From positions 650-64,649 of the forward strand of contig DDUM01000002.1 in NCBI GenBank assembly GCA_002344795.1: a stretch of DNA of 64,000 nt. The letters run 5' to 3'. This document shows, piece by piece, positions 20,369 to 29,645 of this stretch. The notes beneath the pieces are model-generated. The model did not search any database. It was not told where the DNA came from and worked only from the letters and a program-made list of their open reading frames with translations. Source of the stretch: Flammeovirgaceae bacterium UBA2338 (GTDB lineage Bacteria > Bacteroidota > Bacteroidia > Cytophagales > Cyclobacteriaceae). A program made the translations under genes and the position numbers. Each line of letters starts with the position of its first letter. Position 1 is the stretch's first letter.

Positions 20369-20917
20369 ATGAAAATTTACACTAAAACAGGAGATAAGGG
20401 AGATACCGCTTTATTTGGTGGCAAACGTATTTCAAAGGGAGAGTTGCGTATTGAGTGCTACGGAACAGTTGATGAACTTAATTCACATGTAGGGTTATTG
20501 CGAGATCAGGAAGTGAATAAAAAAAGAAAGGAAGTGCTTATCGAAGTGCAAGACCGCCTGTTCACAATAGGATCTATTCTGGCAACAGCGCCAGGCAATA
20601 CCAAGGTAAAAGTACCAGCACTCTCAGAAAATGACATCACTTATCTTGAACAACAGATCGATGCCATGGAGGCTGAACTATCACCCATGAAATCTTTTGT
20701 GCTTCCGGGCGGGCATCCATCAGTTTCGTTTGGCCATATCACCAGAACGGTTTGCAGAAGGGCAGAACGCCTGACGATCCGATTGAATCAGGCGGAGGAA
20801 GTTGCTCCAATGGTAATCAAGTATCTCAACAGATTATCAGATTACTTTTTCGTCTTGTGCAGAAAGATGACGAAAGAATTAAATGCAGAAGAAACTCCCT
20901 GGCAAGCCAGAATGTAA
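20369..20917 (+). CDS. PduO-type ATP:cob(I)alamin adenosyltransferase
   Basis: A 182-residue protein. The N-terminus has IYTKTGDKGDTALFGGKRISK, the ATP-binding signature of the PduO family, followed by YGTVDELNSHVGLLR. The C-terminal helices carry RTVCRRAERLTI and LNRLSDYFFVLCRKM, where the conserved Arg and Asp line the active site. It transfers the 5'-deoxyadenosyl group of ATP to cob(I)alamin. The upstream gap (76 bases) is too short for a cobalamin riboswitch. Confidence 0.95.
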   Translation: MKIYTKTGDKGDTALFGGKRISKGELRIECYGTVDELNSHVGLLRDQEVNKKRKEVLIEVQDRLFTIGSILATAPGNTKVKVPALSENDITYLEQQIDAMEAELSPMKSFVLPGGHPSVSFGHITRTVCRRAERLTIRLNQAEEVAPMVIKYLNRLSDYFFVLCRKMTKELNAEETPWQARM

Positions 20918-20924
20918 TTAGCGG

Positions 20925-21680
20925 TTAGATTCCATGAGCATTATGGGCTACTAACGGTTGTCCCTCCTCATCAATTATTTGCAGCCAACCTTTGTACTTC
21001 TTAAGTATGTTTTCTTCTTTCGTTTTGGTTGGATCATAAGGGTTTTTGTATTGAACTACCTTTACCTTACAAAACAAACCCTCACACACGCCAATGGTCG
21101 TTATTTCTGAATAGAGCTCATCGGCAGTTTCAATAATGGGTGCATCCGCAAGTGGACTTGTTCTTATGGCCGCAACTTTTTCTATTGGGTGAATCATGTT
21201 TCCTTTTTCCGCTCCGTAAAAATCCAACCATGAAGTAAGTACAAAGCCTTTACTTTTAATTTCGTCTATTGACATCCACCCCTGATATGCATCATTCAAC
21301 ACGCGAACATATGCATCTTGTTGACGATCAAAAGTCAAGTAGTATTTGCCATCTGAAGTTTTAAAGTAGGTATCAATAGATAAAAGCTGAGGGCGAATAC
21401 TGGCGCCTGTAATAGTGGAAGTAAGTAACGTATCCATATCCAATACTGAACCAGAAGGATTGAGTGGAGGACCGGGTAAAATTTTCCCCTTGAAATCCCC
21501 ATTGGGAACCTCATAAAATGCGAATCCGTCTTGTGGAAGAAAAATGATTCTCTCGTAGGAAAGAGTTTTTTTAAGTGAGTCTCCCGGAGCCAGAAACCCG
21601 CCTTGATCTCGCTGGGCGGCAGCAGGGGCAATTGCGCATAAAAGCAATCCACAAAAAGCACGCTGGAATCGGTAAGACAT
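20925..21680 (-). CDS. Exported hypothetical protein with SH3-like segments
   Basis: 251 residues with a signal peptide (RAFCGLLLCAIAPAAAQ). Two stretches look like bacterial SH3-type barrels: one around YYLTFDRQQDAYVRVLNDAYQGWMSIDE, and one from KVAAIRTSPLADAPII to YKGWLQIIDEEG with VCEGLFCKVKVVQY between them. The same plan (signal peptide, SH3-like segment, W-rich linker, second SH3-like segment with VGW/KGW near the end) is seen in the protein at 33033-33692, so they may be distant relatives. Such domains often bind peptidoglycan or proteins in the periplasm; function unknown. Stop faces the adenosyltransferase stop across 7 bases. Confidence 0.7.
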   Translation of the reverse strand: MSYRFQRAFCGLLLCAIAPAAAQRDQGGFLAPGDSLKKTLSYERIIFLPQDGFAFYEVPNGDFKGKILPGPPLNPSGSVLDMDTLLTSTITGASIRPQLLSIDTYFKTSDGKYYLTFDRQQDAYVRVLNDAYQGWMSIDEIKSKGFVLTSWLDFYGAEKGNMIHPIEKVAAIRTSPLADAPIIETADELYSEITTIGVCEGLFCKVKVVQYKNPYDPTKTKEENILKKYKGWLQIIDEEGQPLVAHNAHGI

Positions 21681-21764
21681 GATGAATTCAATATGAATAA
21701 ATAAACTTATGCATTGTGGGGAACAACAAATGTGCCTATATCGTTAAAAAGTTATTCAATTTCT

Positions 21765-21780
21765 CCTAACGTTTGTTAGG
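21765..21780. promoter_or_regulatory. Perfect inverted repeat upstream of ilvE
   Basis: CCTAAC-GTTT-GTTAGG, a 6-bp dyad 55 bases before the ilvE start. It could be an operator site for a dimeric regulator. There is no T-run after it, so it is unlikely to be a terminator. No regulator gene next door suggests which protein would bind. Confidence 0.35.
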
Positions 21781-21835
21781 GATGTTTTATCATAAAAAAG
21801 TAACTTGCGATCGTTCATTAATAATGATGTAAAAA

Positions 21836-22900
21836 ATGGTAGATCTAGATAAAATAACCATCCAGAAAACTGAAAAAACGAGGATAAATGAGGTAGATTT
21901 TGAAAATATTCCCTTTGGAAAGGTGTATTCAGATCACATGTTCCTTGCTGATTTCAAAGATGGGCAATGGAATAATTTTAGAATAGTCCCCTACGGCTAT
22001 ATGCCAATTAGTCCGGCAACACCTGCCATTCATTATGGTCAATCCATTTTTGAGGGTTTGAAGGCTTATAAAAACGATAAAAATGAGGCGCTGGTTTTTC
22101 GCCCTTTAGCCAACTGGGAAAGAATGAATGTTTCAGCGGAGCGCATGTGCATGCCTGCCTTACCGGAAGAGTTATTTATGGAAGGCATGAATTCCTTGTT
22201 AACGATAGACAGGGATTGGATACCCACTACTCCGGGAAGCTCCCTCTACATCAGGCCGTTTATGTTTGCGGCTGACGAGTATATTGGAATTCGCCCTTCG
22301 GACAATTTCACCTTCATGATTATAACATGCCCGGTAGGTGCATACTATTCTACACCAGTAAAAGTGAGAATTGAAACACACTACACCCGCGCAGTAGAAG
22401 GAGGTACGGGATATGCCAAAGCAGGGGGCAACTATGCGGGGGCGCTATACCCTGCAAAACTTGCCCAGAAGGAAGGCTACCATCAATTGATCTGGACGGA
22501 TGGGAAAGAACACAAGTACATTGAAGAGTCAGGCACCATGAATGTGATGTTTGTAATTGACGATACGTTGGTTACCCCATCTACAGGAGATTCGATTCTA
22601 AAGGGAATAACGAGGGACAGTGTTCTGTCTCTTGCCCGGCAATGGGGAATGAAAGTAGAAGAGAGGAGAATATCGGTTGATGAATTAATTGAAGCGCTAA
22701 AAAAGGGTAGGGTAACGGAGGCCTTTGGAGCAGGAACAGCGGCAACCATTGCACAGATTGAACTGATTGGCCACGAAGGAGAAGATCATTACTTGCCGCC
22801 CATCGAAGGAAGGGAGTTTTCCAATAAAGTTTATAAAGCACTTGATGAGATGAAGCGAGGGCTTTCTGATGACCCGTACAATTGGATTTATAAAATTTAA
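21836..22900 (+). CDS. ilvE: Branched-chain amino acid aminotransferase
   Basis: 354 residues, matching the larger (eukaryotic-like, IlvE II) class of branched-chain aminotransferases. HYGQSIFEGLKAYK near residue 65 is the class IV N-terminal signature. The PLP lysine is in GTGYAKAGGNYAG, and YIEESGTMNVMFV and GITRDSVLSLA follow as in the family. It interconverts Leu, Ile and Val with their 2-oxo acids. It is monocistronic or leads the small gene at 22937. Confidence 0.96.
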   Translation: MVDLDKITIQKTEKTRINEVDFENIPFGKVYSDHMFLADFKDGQWNNFRIVPYGYMPISPATPAIHYGQSIFEGLKAYKNDKNEALVFRPLANWERMNVSAERMCMPALPEELFMEGMNSLLTIDRDWIPTTPGSSLYIRPFMFAADEYIGIRPSDNFTFMIITCPVGAYYSTPVKVRIETHYTRAVEGGTGYAKAGGNYAGALYPAKLAQKEGYHQLIWTDGKEHKYIEESGTMNVMFVIDDTLVTPSTGDSILKGITRDSVLSLARQWGMKVEERRISVDELIEALKKGRVTEAFGAGTAATIAQIELIGHEGEDHYLPPIEGREFSNKVYKALDEMKRGLSDDPYNWIYKI

Positions 22901-22936
22901 TTGAGGAGCCATCGTACATGCTTATAATCCCCGGTT

Positions 22937-23449
22937 GTGGATTATATTTATAAGGTGAGACACTTCATCATTGTAGGGCTAATATTTATTTTGGGGTCGA
23001 ATAGCTTATGTGCACAACCTCAACTTGCGCTATTAAAGAAGGATGGAATTATTACCCGATTCGAAGAAGGAGAATATATTCGATTTCAGCGGAAAGGAAG
23101 TGACGATTTTATTAGGGCAATAATAACGGGAATTCATCCCGGTTATTTCATGCTCGGAGAAGATACGATTTATCATTACGAAGTCACAAAGGTTGATATT
23201 AGAAGTAAAACAACCACAAGTTTTAAAGTAGCATCGATTGGGAAAGCTTTAATACTGGCTGGAGTTTCGTTGATCTTCATTGATGTATTTAATACAGTAG
23301 TCATTCAGGATCGTTCGTATAAAGTAGAAAAGGGAGTAGGAAGTGCCTCTTTGGCATTGGTTGGAGTGGGAGGGTTGATGCAAATAGTAAATAATAACTA
23401 CTTTAGAGTGGGTCGGAAGAGAAAACTGGCGAGTCTCAATCTCAGATAA
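22937..23449 (+). CDS. Conserved hypothetical exported/membrane protein
   Basis: 170 residues with a signal-like segment (FIIVGLIFILGSNSLCAQ), a β-rich middle (ITRFEEGEYIRFQRKG ... GIHPGYFMLGEDTIYHYEV), and two hydrophobic segments (GKALILAGVSLIFIDVF and SASLALVGVGGLMQIV). The pattern is common in Bacteroidota proteins of unknown function. The start is GTG at 22937; a second GTG a few codons later (VRHFIIVGL) is also possible. It follows ilvE by 36 bases but has no evident link to amino acid metabolism. Confidence 0.65.
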   Translation: MDYIYKVRHFIIVGLIFILGSNSLCAQPQLALLKKDGIITRFEEGEYIRFQRKGSDDFIRAIITGIHPGYFMLGEDTIYHYEVTKVDIRSKTTTSFKVASIGKALILAGVSLIFIDVFNTVVIQDRSYKVEKGVGSASLALVGVGGLMQIVNNNYFRVGRKRKLASLNLR

Positions 23450-23496
23450 ACCAACTGCAACTGACCGATTTCATTATCTTTGAAAAAATTTGAACT

Positions 23497-24595
23497 ATGA
23501 CTATAGAACAGTTGAAAGACTGTAAGGCCCGTGTAACGGCCTTGAGGAGGTATCTTTGACTACGATCGTAAGATTGTAGAAATAAAAGACGAGGAATTAA
23601 TTACCCACCAGGCAGATTTTTGGAACAATCCTAAAGAAGCGGAGGTGTTGCTGAAAAGCATACGCTCTAAAAAAATCTGGACGGATGAGTTTGCAGATGT
23701 GAATAAACAACTTGAGGACCTGGAAGTGCTCTATGAATTTCATGAGGCAGGGGAGGTAAGTGAAGAAGAGCTTGATAAAGAATACAACAAAGTGTTCGAA
23801 GCCATTGAAGACCTTGAGTTTAAGCGAATGCTGAACAAAGAGGAAGATCAGTTGAGTGCGATGATTGAGATCAACCCGGGTGCCGGTGGTACGGAGAGTA
23901 TGGACTGGGCGGATATACTGAATCGCATGTATATCATGTGGGCTGAAAAATCCGGATATACTGTAAAACAGGTTAGCTATCAGTCGGGTGAGGTGGCAGG
24001 AATTAAATCCGCTACATTGGAAGTGGACGGACCTTTTGCCTATGGCAAGCTAAAATCAGAACTTGGGGTGCATCGCCTGGTACGCATTTCTCCTTTTGAT
24101 TCTAATCAAAGAAGGCATACTTCTTTTGCATCCGTGTTTGTTTATCCTGTTGTGGATGACACCATCAACATTGAAATTAATCCCGCTGATATTGAGTTGC
24201 ACACTTCCCGCTCCGGAGGTGCCGGTGGTCAGAATGTAAATAAGGTTGAAACGAAAGTACAGTTGACGCACAAACCAACGGGTATTGTGATCGTTTGTCA
24301 GGTGGAAAGATCCCAACATGCCAATAGGGAAAAGGCGATGCAAATGTTGAAGTCGCGCTTGTATCAATTGGAAATAGATAAACGAAATTCTGAACGCGAC
24401 AAAGTGGAGGCTGGAAAAATGAAAATTGATTTTGGCTCTCAGATCAGGAATTATGTGCTGCATCCTTACAAGTTGGTAAAAGATGCGCGAACAAATGTAG
24501 AACGTCACGATGCGCAAAACGTGCTTGATGGTGATCTTGACGATTTCATAAAAGCTTATTTATTGGGTGCACAAGAGGCGGGTGTAAAACCATGA
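23497..24595 (+). CDS. prfB: Peptide chain release factor 2, with programmed +1 frameshift
   Basis: The ATG at 23497 opens a 20-codon frame that ends at TGA 23557-23559. The bases before it, AGGAGG TAT CTT TGA C, are the classic RF2 frameshift site: an internal Shine-Dalgarno-like AGGAGG, then CTT TGA C. Shifting +1 after CTT lets reading continue from GAC at 23558 for 345 codons, giving a full 365-residue RF2. The downstream part has the RF2 anticodon-like [15 protein letters not shown] and the peptidyl-hydrolase motif [11 protein letters not shown]. The annotation needs a join (23497..23556, 23558..24595). Low RF2 activity raises frameshifting, so the gene regulates itself. Its stop overlaps the next start (ATGA). 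Confidence 0.97.
23545..23560 (+). promoter_or_regulatory. prfB: RF2 autoregulatory +1 frameshift signal
   Basis: AGGAGG at 23545-23550, a 3-base spacer, then CTT TGA C at 23554-23560. The spacing between the SD-like element and the slippery codon is the one known to promote +1 slippage at prfB. The in-frame stop is the RF2-specific TGA. Confidence 0.95.
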
Positions 24596-25773
24596 GTGGA
24601 GAAAAGGTGATGCAAAACACCTACTCTCTTCAATTTTGGTTATTGTGTACAAGCTCGTTGATGTTTTTCGCGAGCTTTAATATGATTCTTCCCGAATTGC
24701 CCTCCTACCTGACCAGTCTTGGAGGGGCGGAATACAAAGGCTTAATTATTTCTTTGTTTACGATCACGGCTATGTTGTCCCGTCCCTTCAGTGGCAAACT
24801 GGCAGATAGTGTGGGCAGGGTTCCCATTATGATGGTGGGATCTATTGTATGCTTTATTTGCAGTGCTTTTTACCCAGTAATTACCGGTGTTCTTGGTTTT
24901 TTCTTATTGAGGTTGATCCATGGATTTTCTACGGGGTTCACCCCTACAGGACAAACAACTTACTTATCGGATATCGTGCCGGCCAACAGGAGGGGAGAAG
25001 CGATGGGCTTTTTAGGAACAGCCGGAACAATTGGGATGGCAGGAGGACCCGCTTTAGGAGGAACCATTACCAATCAAATCTCCATGGATGCCATGTTTTA
25101 TTGCTCTTCCTTTTTTGCATTGAGTTCGATTTTAATTCTTGTTGGAATAAAAGAAACACTTCCTGTTAAAAAGAAATTTTCTCCTTCAATGCTCAAAATA
25201 AAAAGGACAGATCTTTTTGAGCCCAGGGTGCTTGTACCCTGCCTGGTAATGGCGCTTTGTGCTTTTTCATTTGGAACAGTTTATACGGTCATTCCTGACT
25301 TTGGGGAATTTGTAGGGATCAAAAACAAAGGATTGCTTTTTACTTATTTCACTTTGGCTTCTTTGTTAGTAAGGTTTATGGGAGGCAAAGCTTCTGATAT
25401 TTATGGGCGTGCACAAGTTTTGAAGTTTTCCACGGTTTTAATTACAGGGGCTATGCTGATAATAGGTACCGCAAAGTCTGGCCTTGTTTTAACAATAGGT
25501 GTTTTTGTATATGGATTGGGACATGGGATCACCGCACCCACATTACTTGCATGGGCATCGGACCTAAGTGACGATAAGAGAAGAGGGAGAGGATTGGCTT
25601 CCCTTTACATTTTTATGGAGATAGGAATTGGGGTGGGAGCTTTCGCATCCGGGATTATGTATGGAAACGATGCCTCTAATTTTATAACAACGTTTTTTGT
25701 TTGTGCTCTATTAAGCGGAACAGCATTTGTATATTTAATGACAAGAAGAACTGCCCTGAGTGTTCAACTCTAA
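24592..25773 (+). CDS. Major facilitator superfamily transporter
   Basis: 393 residues with twelve hydrophobic segments. Loop 2-3 carries [17 protein letters not shown], the MFS motif A (GxLaDrxGrkxxl), and a second copy ([16 protein letters not shown]) follows segment 8. The substrate is not predictable; the closest architecture is drug or sugar efflux. The ATG overlaps the prfB stop, so it is translated in the same transcript. Confidence 0.9.
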   Translation: MSGEKVMQNTYSLQFWLLCTSSLMFFASFNMILPELPSYLTSLGGAEYKGLIISLFTITAMLSRPFSGKLADSVGRVPIMMVGSIVCFICSAFYPVITGVLGFFLLRLIHGFSTGFTPTGQTTYLSDIVPANRRGEAMGFLGTAGTIGMAGGPALGGTITNQISMDAMFYCSSFFALSSILILVGIKETLPVKKKFSPSMLKIKRTDLFEPRVLVPCLVMALCAFSFGTVYTVIPDFGEFVGIKNKGLLFTYFTLASLLVRFMGGKASDIYGRAQVLKFSTVLITGAMLIIGTAKSGLVLTIGVFVYGLGHGITAPTLLAWASDLSDDKRRGRGLASLYIFMEIGIGVGAFASGIMYGNDASNFITTFFVCALLSGTAFVYLMTRRTALSVQL

Positions 25774-25779
25774 TTACAC

Positions 25780-26457
25780 ATGAAATCAAAAATTTTAATT
25801 CTCTTCTTTATGGTAAGCCTCGGGGAACTCGTGGCTGTAGCGATAAGTGCAGAACGATTACAATGGGTTTTCAAACCACTTATTATGTTGGTGCTGGGCG
25901 CATATTATTATACCCAATCCACTCAACCCATATCTTTGACTAAGAGTGTTATGGCTGCAATTGTTTTTTCCTGGATCGGTGACGTTAGTCTGATGTTTCA
26001 AAACAAAAACGAATTGTACTTCATGGTTGGTCTGGGCGCATTTCTTGTTGCGCATATATGTTATGTGATGGCTTACTTTCAACACACTGAGAAGAAAGAA
26101 GGAGCCGGTTTGCATGGAATACAAAAATTTAGATTCTCCTTTCCGATTGTGTTGGCCGGCACCGGACTGATTACTATACTTTATGCCCATTTGGGGACAC
26201 TTAAAATTCCTGTGACCGTATATGCCATAGTATTAATGGTGATGACGCTGCAGGCGCTCTTTCGGTATGGATATACCAATGCTGTAAGCTTTTGGTTTGT
26301 ATTTGTTGGGGCAATTTTATTTATGATTTCTGATTCTATGATTGCCGTAAATAAGTTTCTGGTACCATTTGAATTAGCGGGATTGGCAATCATGGCCACC
26401 TACATCCTTGCTCAGTTTTTAATTGTGAGGGGATTGTTATTCCATTTTGAGAAATAA
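25780..26457 (+). CDS. YhhN/TMEM86 family lysoplasmalogenase-like membrane protein
   Basis: 225 residues with about eight membrane segments. KPLIMLVLGAYYY near residue 30, SWIGDVSLMF near residue 70 and GAILFMISDSMIAVNKF near residue 175 hold the two conserved Asp regions (GD and SDS) of the YhhN family. Characterised members cleave the vinyl-ether bond of lysoplasmalogens; activity here is inferred. It starts 6 bases after the MFS stop, forming a prfB-MFS-yhhN operon that ends at the hairpin at 26455. Confidence 0.85.
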   Translation: MKSKILILFFMVSLGELVAVAISAERLQWVFKPLIMLVLGAYYYTQSTQPISLTKSVMAAIVFSWIGDVSLMFQNKNELYFMVGLGAFLVAHICYVMAYFQHTEKKEGAGLHGIQKFRFSFPIVLAGTGLITILYAHLGTLKIPVTVYAIVLMVMTLQALFRYGYTNAVSFWFVFVGAILFMISDSMIAVNKFLVPFELAGLAIMATYILAQFLIVRGLLFHFEK

Positions 26458-26486
26458 AAAAAGCGGATTGATTAGTCCGCCCTTTC
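26455..26486. terminator. Hairpin between convergent genes
   Basis: GCGGA / TCCGC with an 8-base loop, an A-run on the left and CCTTTCT on the right. It sits between the yhhN-like stop (26457) and the stop of the convergent GIN-domain gene (26508), and probably serves both strands. Confidence 0.6.
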
Positions 26487-26507
26487 TAGTGTATTTAACT
26501 AACTAAA

Positions 26508-27335
26508 CTAACCTTCTATTTTTCTGATTTTACCGCTTCCAGAGGAATGGTTATTGACATGGTTGGGGCTGCCTTTGTAGCGAACGCTTCCGCTACCGGT
26601 TATTCTGGCATCCAGCTCACTTTTTACATTGATTTCAACATCTCCGGAGCCAGTAATGTTTACTTCACATCGGTCCGTTTCTAAGTCTTGCGCCAATAGT
26701 TTTCCTGACCCAGAAACACTGGCCTTTACTACTTTTGCCCTTCCGGCCGCAAGTACTTTTCCCGATCCTGACAATCCGAATTTAGCTGTGCCCTCTATTG
26801 CATTGGCGATGTATACTTTGCCCGAGCCGCTAACACTGCTGTCTAAATTCCTGCAATTCCCCTTTACCCTCAAATCTCCGGAACCAGAAACATTGGCTTC
26901 TAAATCTCCATTGAGATCTACCTGTAGTTCCATTGAGCCAGAACCAGAAACCCTTAAATCCATATTTTCAGATTGAATAGTATTTTCTGCAAGTAAATCC
27001 CCAGACCCACTCAAGTAGATGGCATCAATATTTTCTACAGTGATATAAATATTTATTTTGTCACGAGAGTCGTTACCCCAGGAAAACCAACGGTTATTGT
27101 CTCTGTTCTCAATGATCAAACGGTCTCCTTTTAAATAAGTCTCGACCTCCCTTATCGCCTCCTCATTACCTTCCAATACCACTTTCTGTGGACTGCCCTG
27201 TCTTAGATATAATTTTCCGGATGTCCGGTAGGATATCTCTCTGAACGTGCTTACGTCCCTTGTTTCTTTGGACTGTGCAAATGAAACATTTGAAATCATC
27301 AATACAGCCAATGCCAGCGTTGCAATTGTTCTCAT
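26508..27335 (-). CDS. GIN-domain (DUF2807) exported protein
   Basis: 275 residues with a signal peptide (LALAVLMISNVSFAQ). The rest is a DUF2807 'auto-transporter adhesin head GIN' domain: short β-strand repeats with a recurring SGSG turn about every 20 residues (SGSGDLLAE, VSGSGSMELQV, VSGSGDLRVK, VSGSGKVYIA, LSGSGKVLAAG, VSGSGKLLAQ, ITGSGDVEI, ITGSGSVRYKG, SGSGKIRKIEG). This predicts a right-handed β-helix. These proteins are widespread periplasmic or surface proteins in Bacteroidota with no firm function. Confidence 0.92.
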   Translation of the reverse strand: MRTIATLALAVLMISNVSFAQSKETRDVSTFREISYRTSGKLYLRQGSPQKVVLEGNEEAIREVETYLKGDRLIIENRDNNRWFSWGNDSRDKINIYITVENIDAIYLSGSGDLLAENTIQSENMDLRVSGSGSMELQVDLNGDLEANVSGSGDLRVKGNCRNLDSSVSGSGKVYIANAIEGTAKFGLSGSGKVLAAGRAKVVKASVSGSGKLLAQDLETDRCEVNITGSGDVEINVKSELDARITGSGSVRYKGSPNHVNNHSSGSGKIRKIEG

Positions 27336-27450
27336 ATCTAATTAATTATTGCGTTTTGTAGGATTCTTTACTTTTTAAGACTCCCAAATTATTACATAGG
27401 TTGCACGTTTGAATGACTTTGTGCGGATAAATGAGTGAATCGGGTAATAA

Positions 27451-28077
27451 ATGGAATCAATGGACCAATTCTCGTACTTAACTGTAGATGGAATTAGCGA
27501 AGGCCTTTATAAAGAGAAGGGAAGCAAGTTTATTTCATTTGTATTCCCCGTGGAATCAGAAGAAGAGGCGAAACGCCATTTGGAGAGAATAAAGAAACAA
27601 TTTCATGATGCGAGACATCATTGCTTTGCCTGGATTATCAGACCGGATAAGTCGCTCTATCGTGCATCAGACGATGGGGAACCCAATCATTCGGCAGGAG
27701 ATCCCATCCTGGGGCAGCTCAGATCAAAAAATCTTACCCATGTGATGGCGGTGGTGGTTCGCTATTTTGGAGGAACCAAATTAGGTGTAGGAGGATTAAT
27801 CGTTGCATACCGATCTGCAACTCAGGATGCCCTTGATAAAGCCATCATTGTTGAAAAAGAAATTGAGGAAAACGTCACCTTGAAATACGATTATGCGTAT
27901 ACCTCAGAAGTTATGCGCTTGGTTAAGGATTTTGATCTAACGATCCTGTTTCAGGACTTTCAATCGGAATGCAAACTTCAGGCATCAATAAAGTTGAAAT
28001 GGAAAGAGCGTTTTGTTGAAAAAACCAACCTATTGAATGCCACCGGAACATCAATAAATGTGGAATGGTCAGACTAA
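27451..28077 (+). CDS. YigZ/IMPACT family protein
   Basis: 208 residues. The N-terminal IMPACT domain shows KFISFVFPV, ARHHCFAW, ASDDGEPNHSAGDPIL and VVRYFGGTKLGVGGLIVAYRSA, the family hallmark. The C-terminal ~65 residues match the DUF1949 ferredoxin-like part. Relatives regulate translation in eukaryotes; bacterial members are uncharacterised but may bind RNA. Its stop lies 10 bases before the next start. Confidence 0.94.
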   Translation: MESMDQFSYLTVDGISEGLYKEKGSKFISFVFPVESEEEAKRHLERIKKQFHDARHHCFAWIIRPDKSLYRASDDGEPNHSAGDPILGQLRSKNLTHVMAVVVRYFGGTKLGVGGLIVAYRSATQDALDKAIIVEKEIEENVTLKYDYAYTSEVMRLVKDFDLTILFQDFQSECKLQASIKLKWKERFVEKTNLLNATGTSINVEWSD

Positions 28078-28087
28078 CCCATTAAAA

Positions 28088-28636
28088 ATGAAAACAAGTA
28101 TTGTATTGGTTATGCTGTTGGTAACATTTGCCACCTCCTTCTCTCAATCTGTAAAGAAGGTGTATGTGTGTACACCTTGTGGGTATGAATGCGACCTTAA
28201 AGAATATAATTCCCTGGGAACCTGTAACTCATGTGGGATGGCTTATGTTGAAAAATCGACTGTTGATTTTGATAATATCACATTTGCTGAAATGTGCGAC
28301 AGAGTAAAAAAGAATAAAGATATTTTACTGCTGGACGTGCGCTCTCCAGGCGAGTTCACAGGGGAAACATCGATGTCATCGTTTGGTCATTTCAAGGATG
28401 CGATTAACATTAATGTTAGCGAGTTGCCTGCCAGGCTTGTTGAGTTAGAGGCTTACAAGAATAAAGAGATAATCGTCTATTGTTCACATAGCCACAGGAG
28501 CCCAAGGGCTACCTATTTGATGAAAACGAATGGATTTAAGAATGTTTCAAATGTGTCAGGAGGGGTTTCTATTCTGGAGCGGGAGTTTGGAAATAATGAA
28601 TGTATATCCAAATTATTTGTAAGTCATGTAAAATAA
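28088..28636 (+). CDS. Exported rhodanese with N-terminal zinc-ribbon-like segment
   Basis: 182 residues. A signal peptide (VLVMLLVTFATSFSQ) is followed by a five-cysteine segment (C28, C31, C35, C46, C49) in CxxCGYEC...CNSCGMAYVE form, like the heavy-metal-binding/zinc-ribbon domain found in copper-handling proteins. A rhodanese domain comes next, with LLLDVRSPGEF and an active-site Cys132 in YCSHSHRSPRA. It may carry sulfane sulfur or act in metal handling in the periplasm. I chose the ATG at 28088 over an earlier one that overlaps the YigZ gene, because the signal peptide begins there. Confidence 0.85.
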   Translation: MKTSIVLVMLLVTFATSFSQSVKKVYVCTPCGYECDLKEYNSLGTCNSCGMAYVEKSTVDFDNITFAEMCDRVKKNKDILLLDVRSPGEFTGETSMSSFGHFKDAININVSELPARLVELEAYKNKEIIVYCSHSHRSPRATYLMKTNGFKNVSNVSGGVSILEREFGNNECISKLFVSHVK

Positions 28637-28661
28637 AAAAGACCCCGAATTATTCGGGGTC
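28631..28661 (-). terminator. Rho-independent terminator, minus strand
   Basis: GACCCCGAA / TTCGGGGTC, a 9-bp stem with a TTA loop. The A-run to its left gives a U-run on the minus strand, so it ends the coiled-coil gene (28683-29552). On the plus strand it lacks a U-run but may still slow the rhodanese transcript. Confidence 0.85.
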
Positions 28662-28682
28662 ACTGTACTGGGAAAAATTAGT

Positions 28683-29552
28683 TTATTTTAATCTTACCTG
28701 TAAACTACCCATGTACATGCTTTTGTCATTCAGAATTTCAATTCTGTAAATACCTGATTTCAATTTTGACTTAGGTTTATATTCCATCTTTACCTGTTTG
28801 GTCTGTTTTACATATCCGGTATTGTCATTAGAGGCAGTCAGCATCGGAGTTTCTTCCAATTCAACCATGGCAATTGTGCCATCCTTTGGGGTTAATAATT
28901 TTCCGCTTGGATCAGTGATTTTAAATTGAAGATTTTCACTTGATACATTTGCTGAAATAATAAAATTGACGTCAAGTTTTTTTGTTTTTTTGGCTGACAC
29001 TGTCAATTTAGACTTCTTGAGTGCTTCTACACGAATGTCATCAAGAGATGCGATTTGTGTTTTGTTCAATTCATCTTCCAGGCTTTTGTTTTTCACCTGG
29101 AGGCTTGCAATCATTTTGTTTAATGATTCTTTCTCTCTGTTGGAAGCATCCAGTGAATTATTTAACGATGTAAGTTGCCTTTCCAAATCAGATTTTATTT
29201 TTTCTACATCCACCAATTGCTGCTTGTATTGTTTCATTGAAGCATTCTCTTTTTGCATCTTCTTCAGCTCACTCTCTTTCATCGCAATTTTAGATGAAGC
29301 ATTGCTGAGCATCTTATCAAGATCTGAGTTTTTACCCTGAAGGGAGGCGATAGACTGCTTTAGCTTGGTGAGTTCCTTGTCAAGAGAAAGTTTCTCAGAA
29401 AGCATTTTTTCTGATTTCAACTTTTCAGTGTTAAGTCCGTTTTCTAGTGATTGGTTGGCTTCATAAAAAATTACAAGGCCAACTAAGGATATAGCCAGCA
29501 GAAATGTAACTGTTGCTGCTATTATCTTTGGGTTTTGAATTGCTTTTGTCAT
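28683..29552 (-). CDS. Membrane-anchored coiled-coil protein
   Basis: 289 residues starting at MTKAIQNPKI (ATG 29552; the longer frame to 29621 adds residues that fit no pattern). One membrane helix (IIAATVTFLLAISLVGLVIFY, ~10-30) is followed by a long coiled coil (~38-175) rich in Lys, Glu, Leu and Ser heptads, and then a β-rich C-terminal domain of ~110 residues (VSAKKTKKLDVNFIISANV ... GIYRIEILNDKSMYMGSLQV). The C-terminal domain is similar in outline to periplasmic β-sandwich modules. Function is unknown; it may link envelope layers. It is 93 bases downstream of the histidine kinase and could be in the same transcript. Confidence 0.7.
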   Translation of the reverse strand: MTKAIQNPKIIAATVTFLLAISLVGLVIFYEANQSLENGLNTEKLKSEKMLSEKLSLDKELTKLKQSIASLQGKNSDLDKMLSNASSKIAMKESELKKMQKENASMKQYKQQLVDVEKIKSDLERQLTSLNNSLDASNREKESLNKMIASLQVKNKSLEDELNKTQIASLDDIRVEALKKSKLTVSAKKTKKLDVNFIISANVSSENLQFKITDPSGKLLTPKDGTIAMVELEETPMLTASNDNTGYVKQTKQVKMEYKPKSKLKSGIYRIEILNDKSMYMGSLQVRLK

Positions 29553-29645
29553 CGTTTTAAATTTTTTCTCAAATGAACGATAGGCGAATGAGTGCCTGGT
29601 TAAGGCGAGATTAAGAAGCAATTAAAATAAAGATGAATCTCAATT

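Noticed and set aside
23645..24595. Truncated prfB beginning at GTG 23645
   Set aside because: The upstream frame and the AGGAGG...CTTTGAC site show that the real start is at 23497 with a +1 frameshift.
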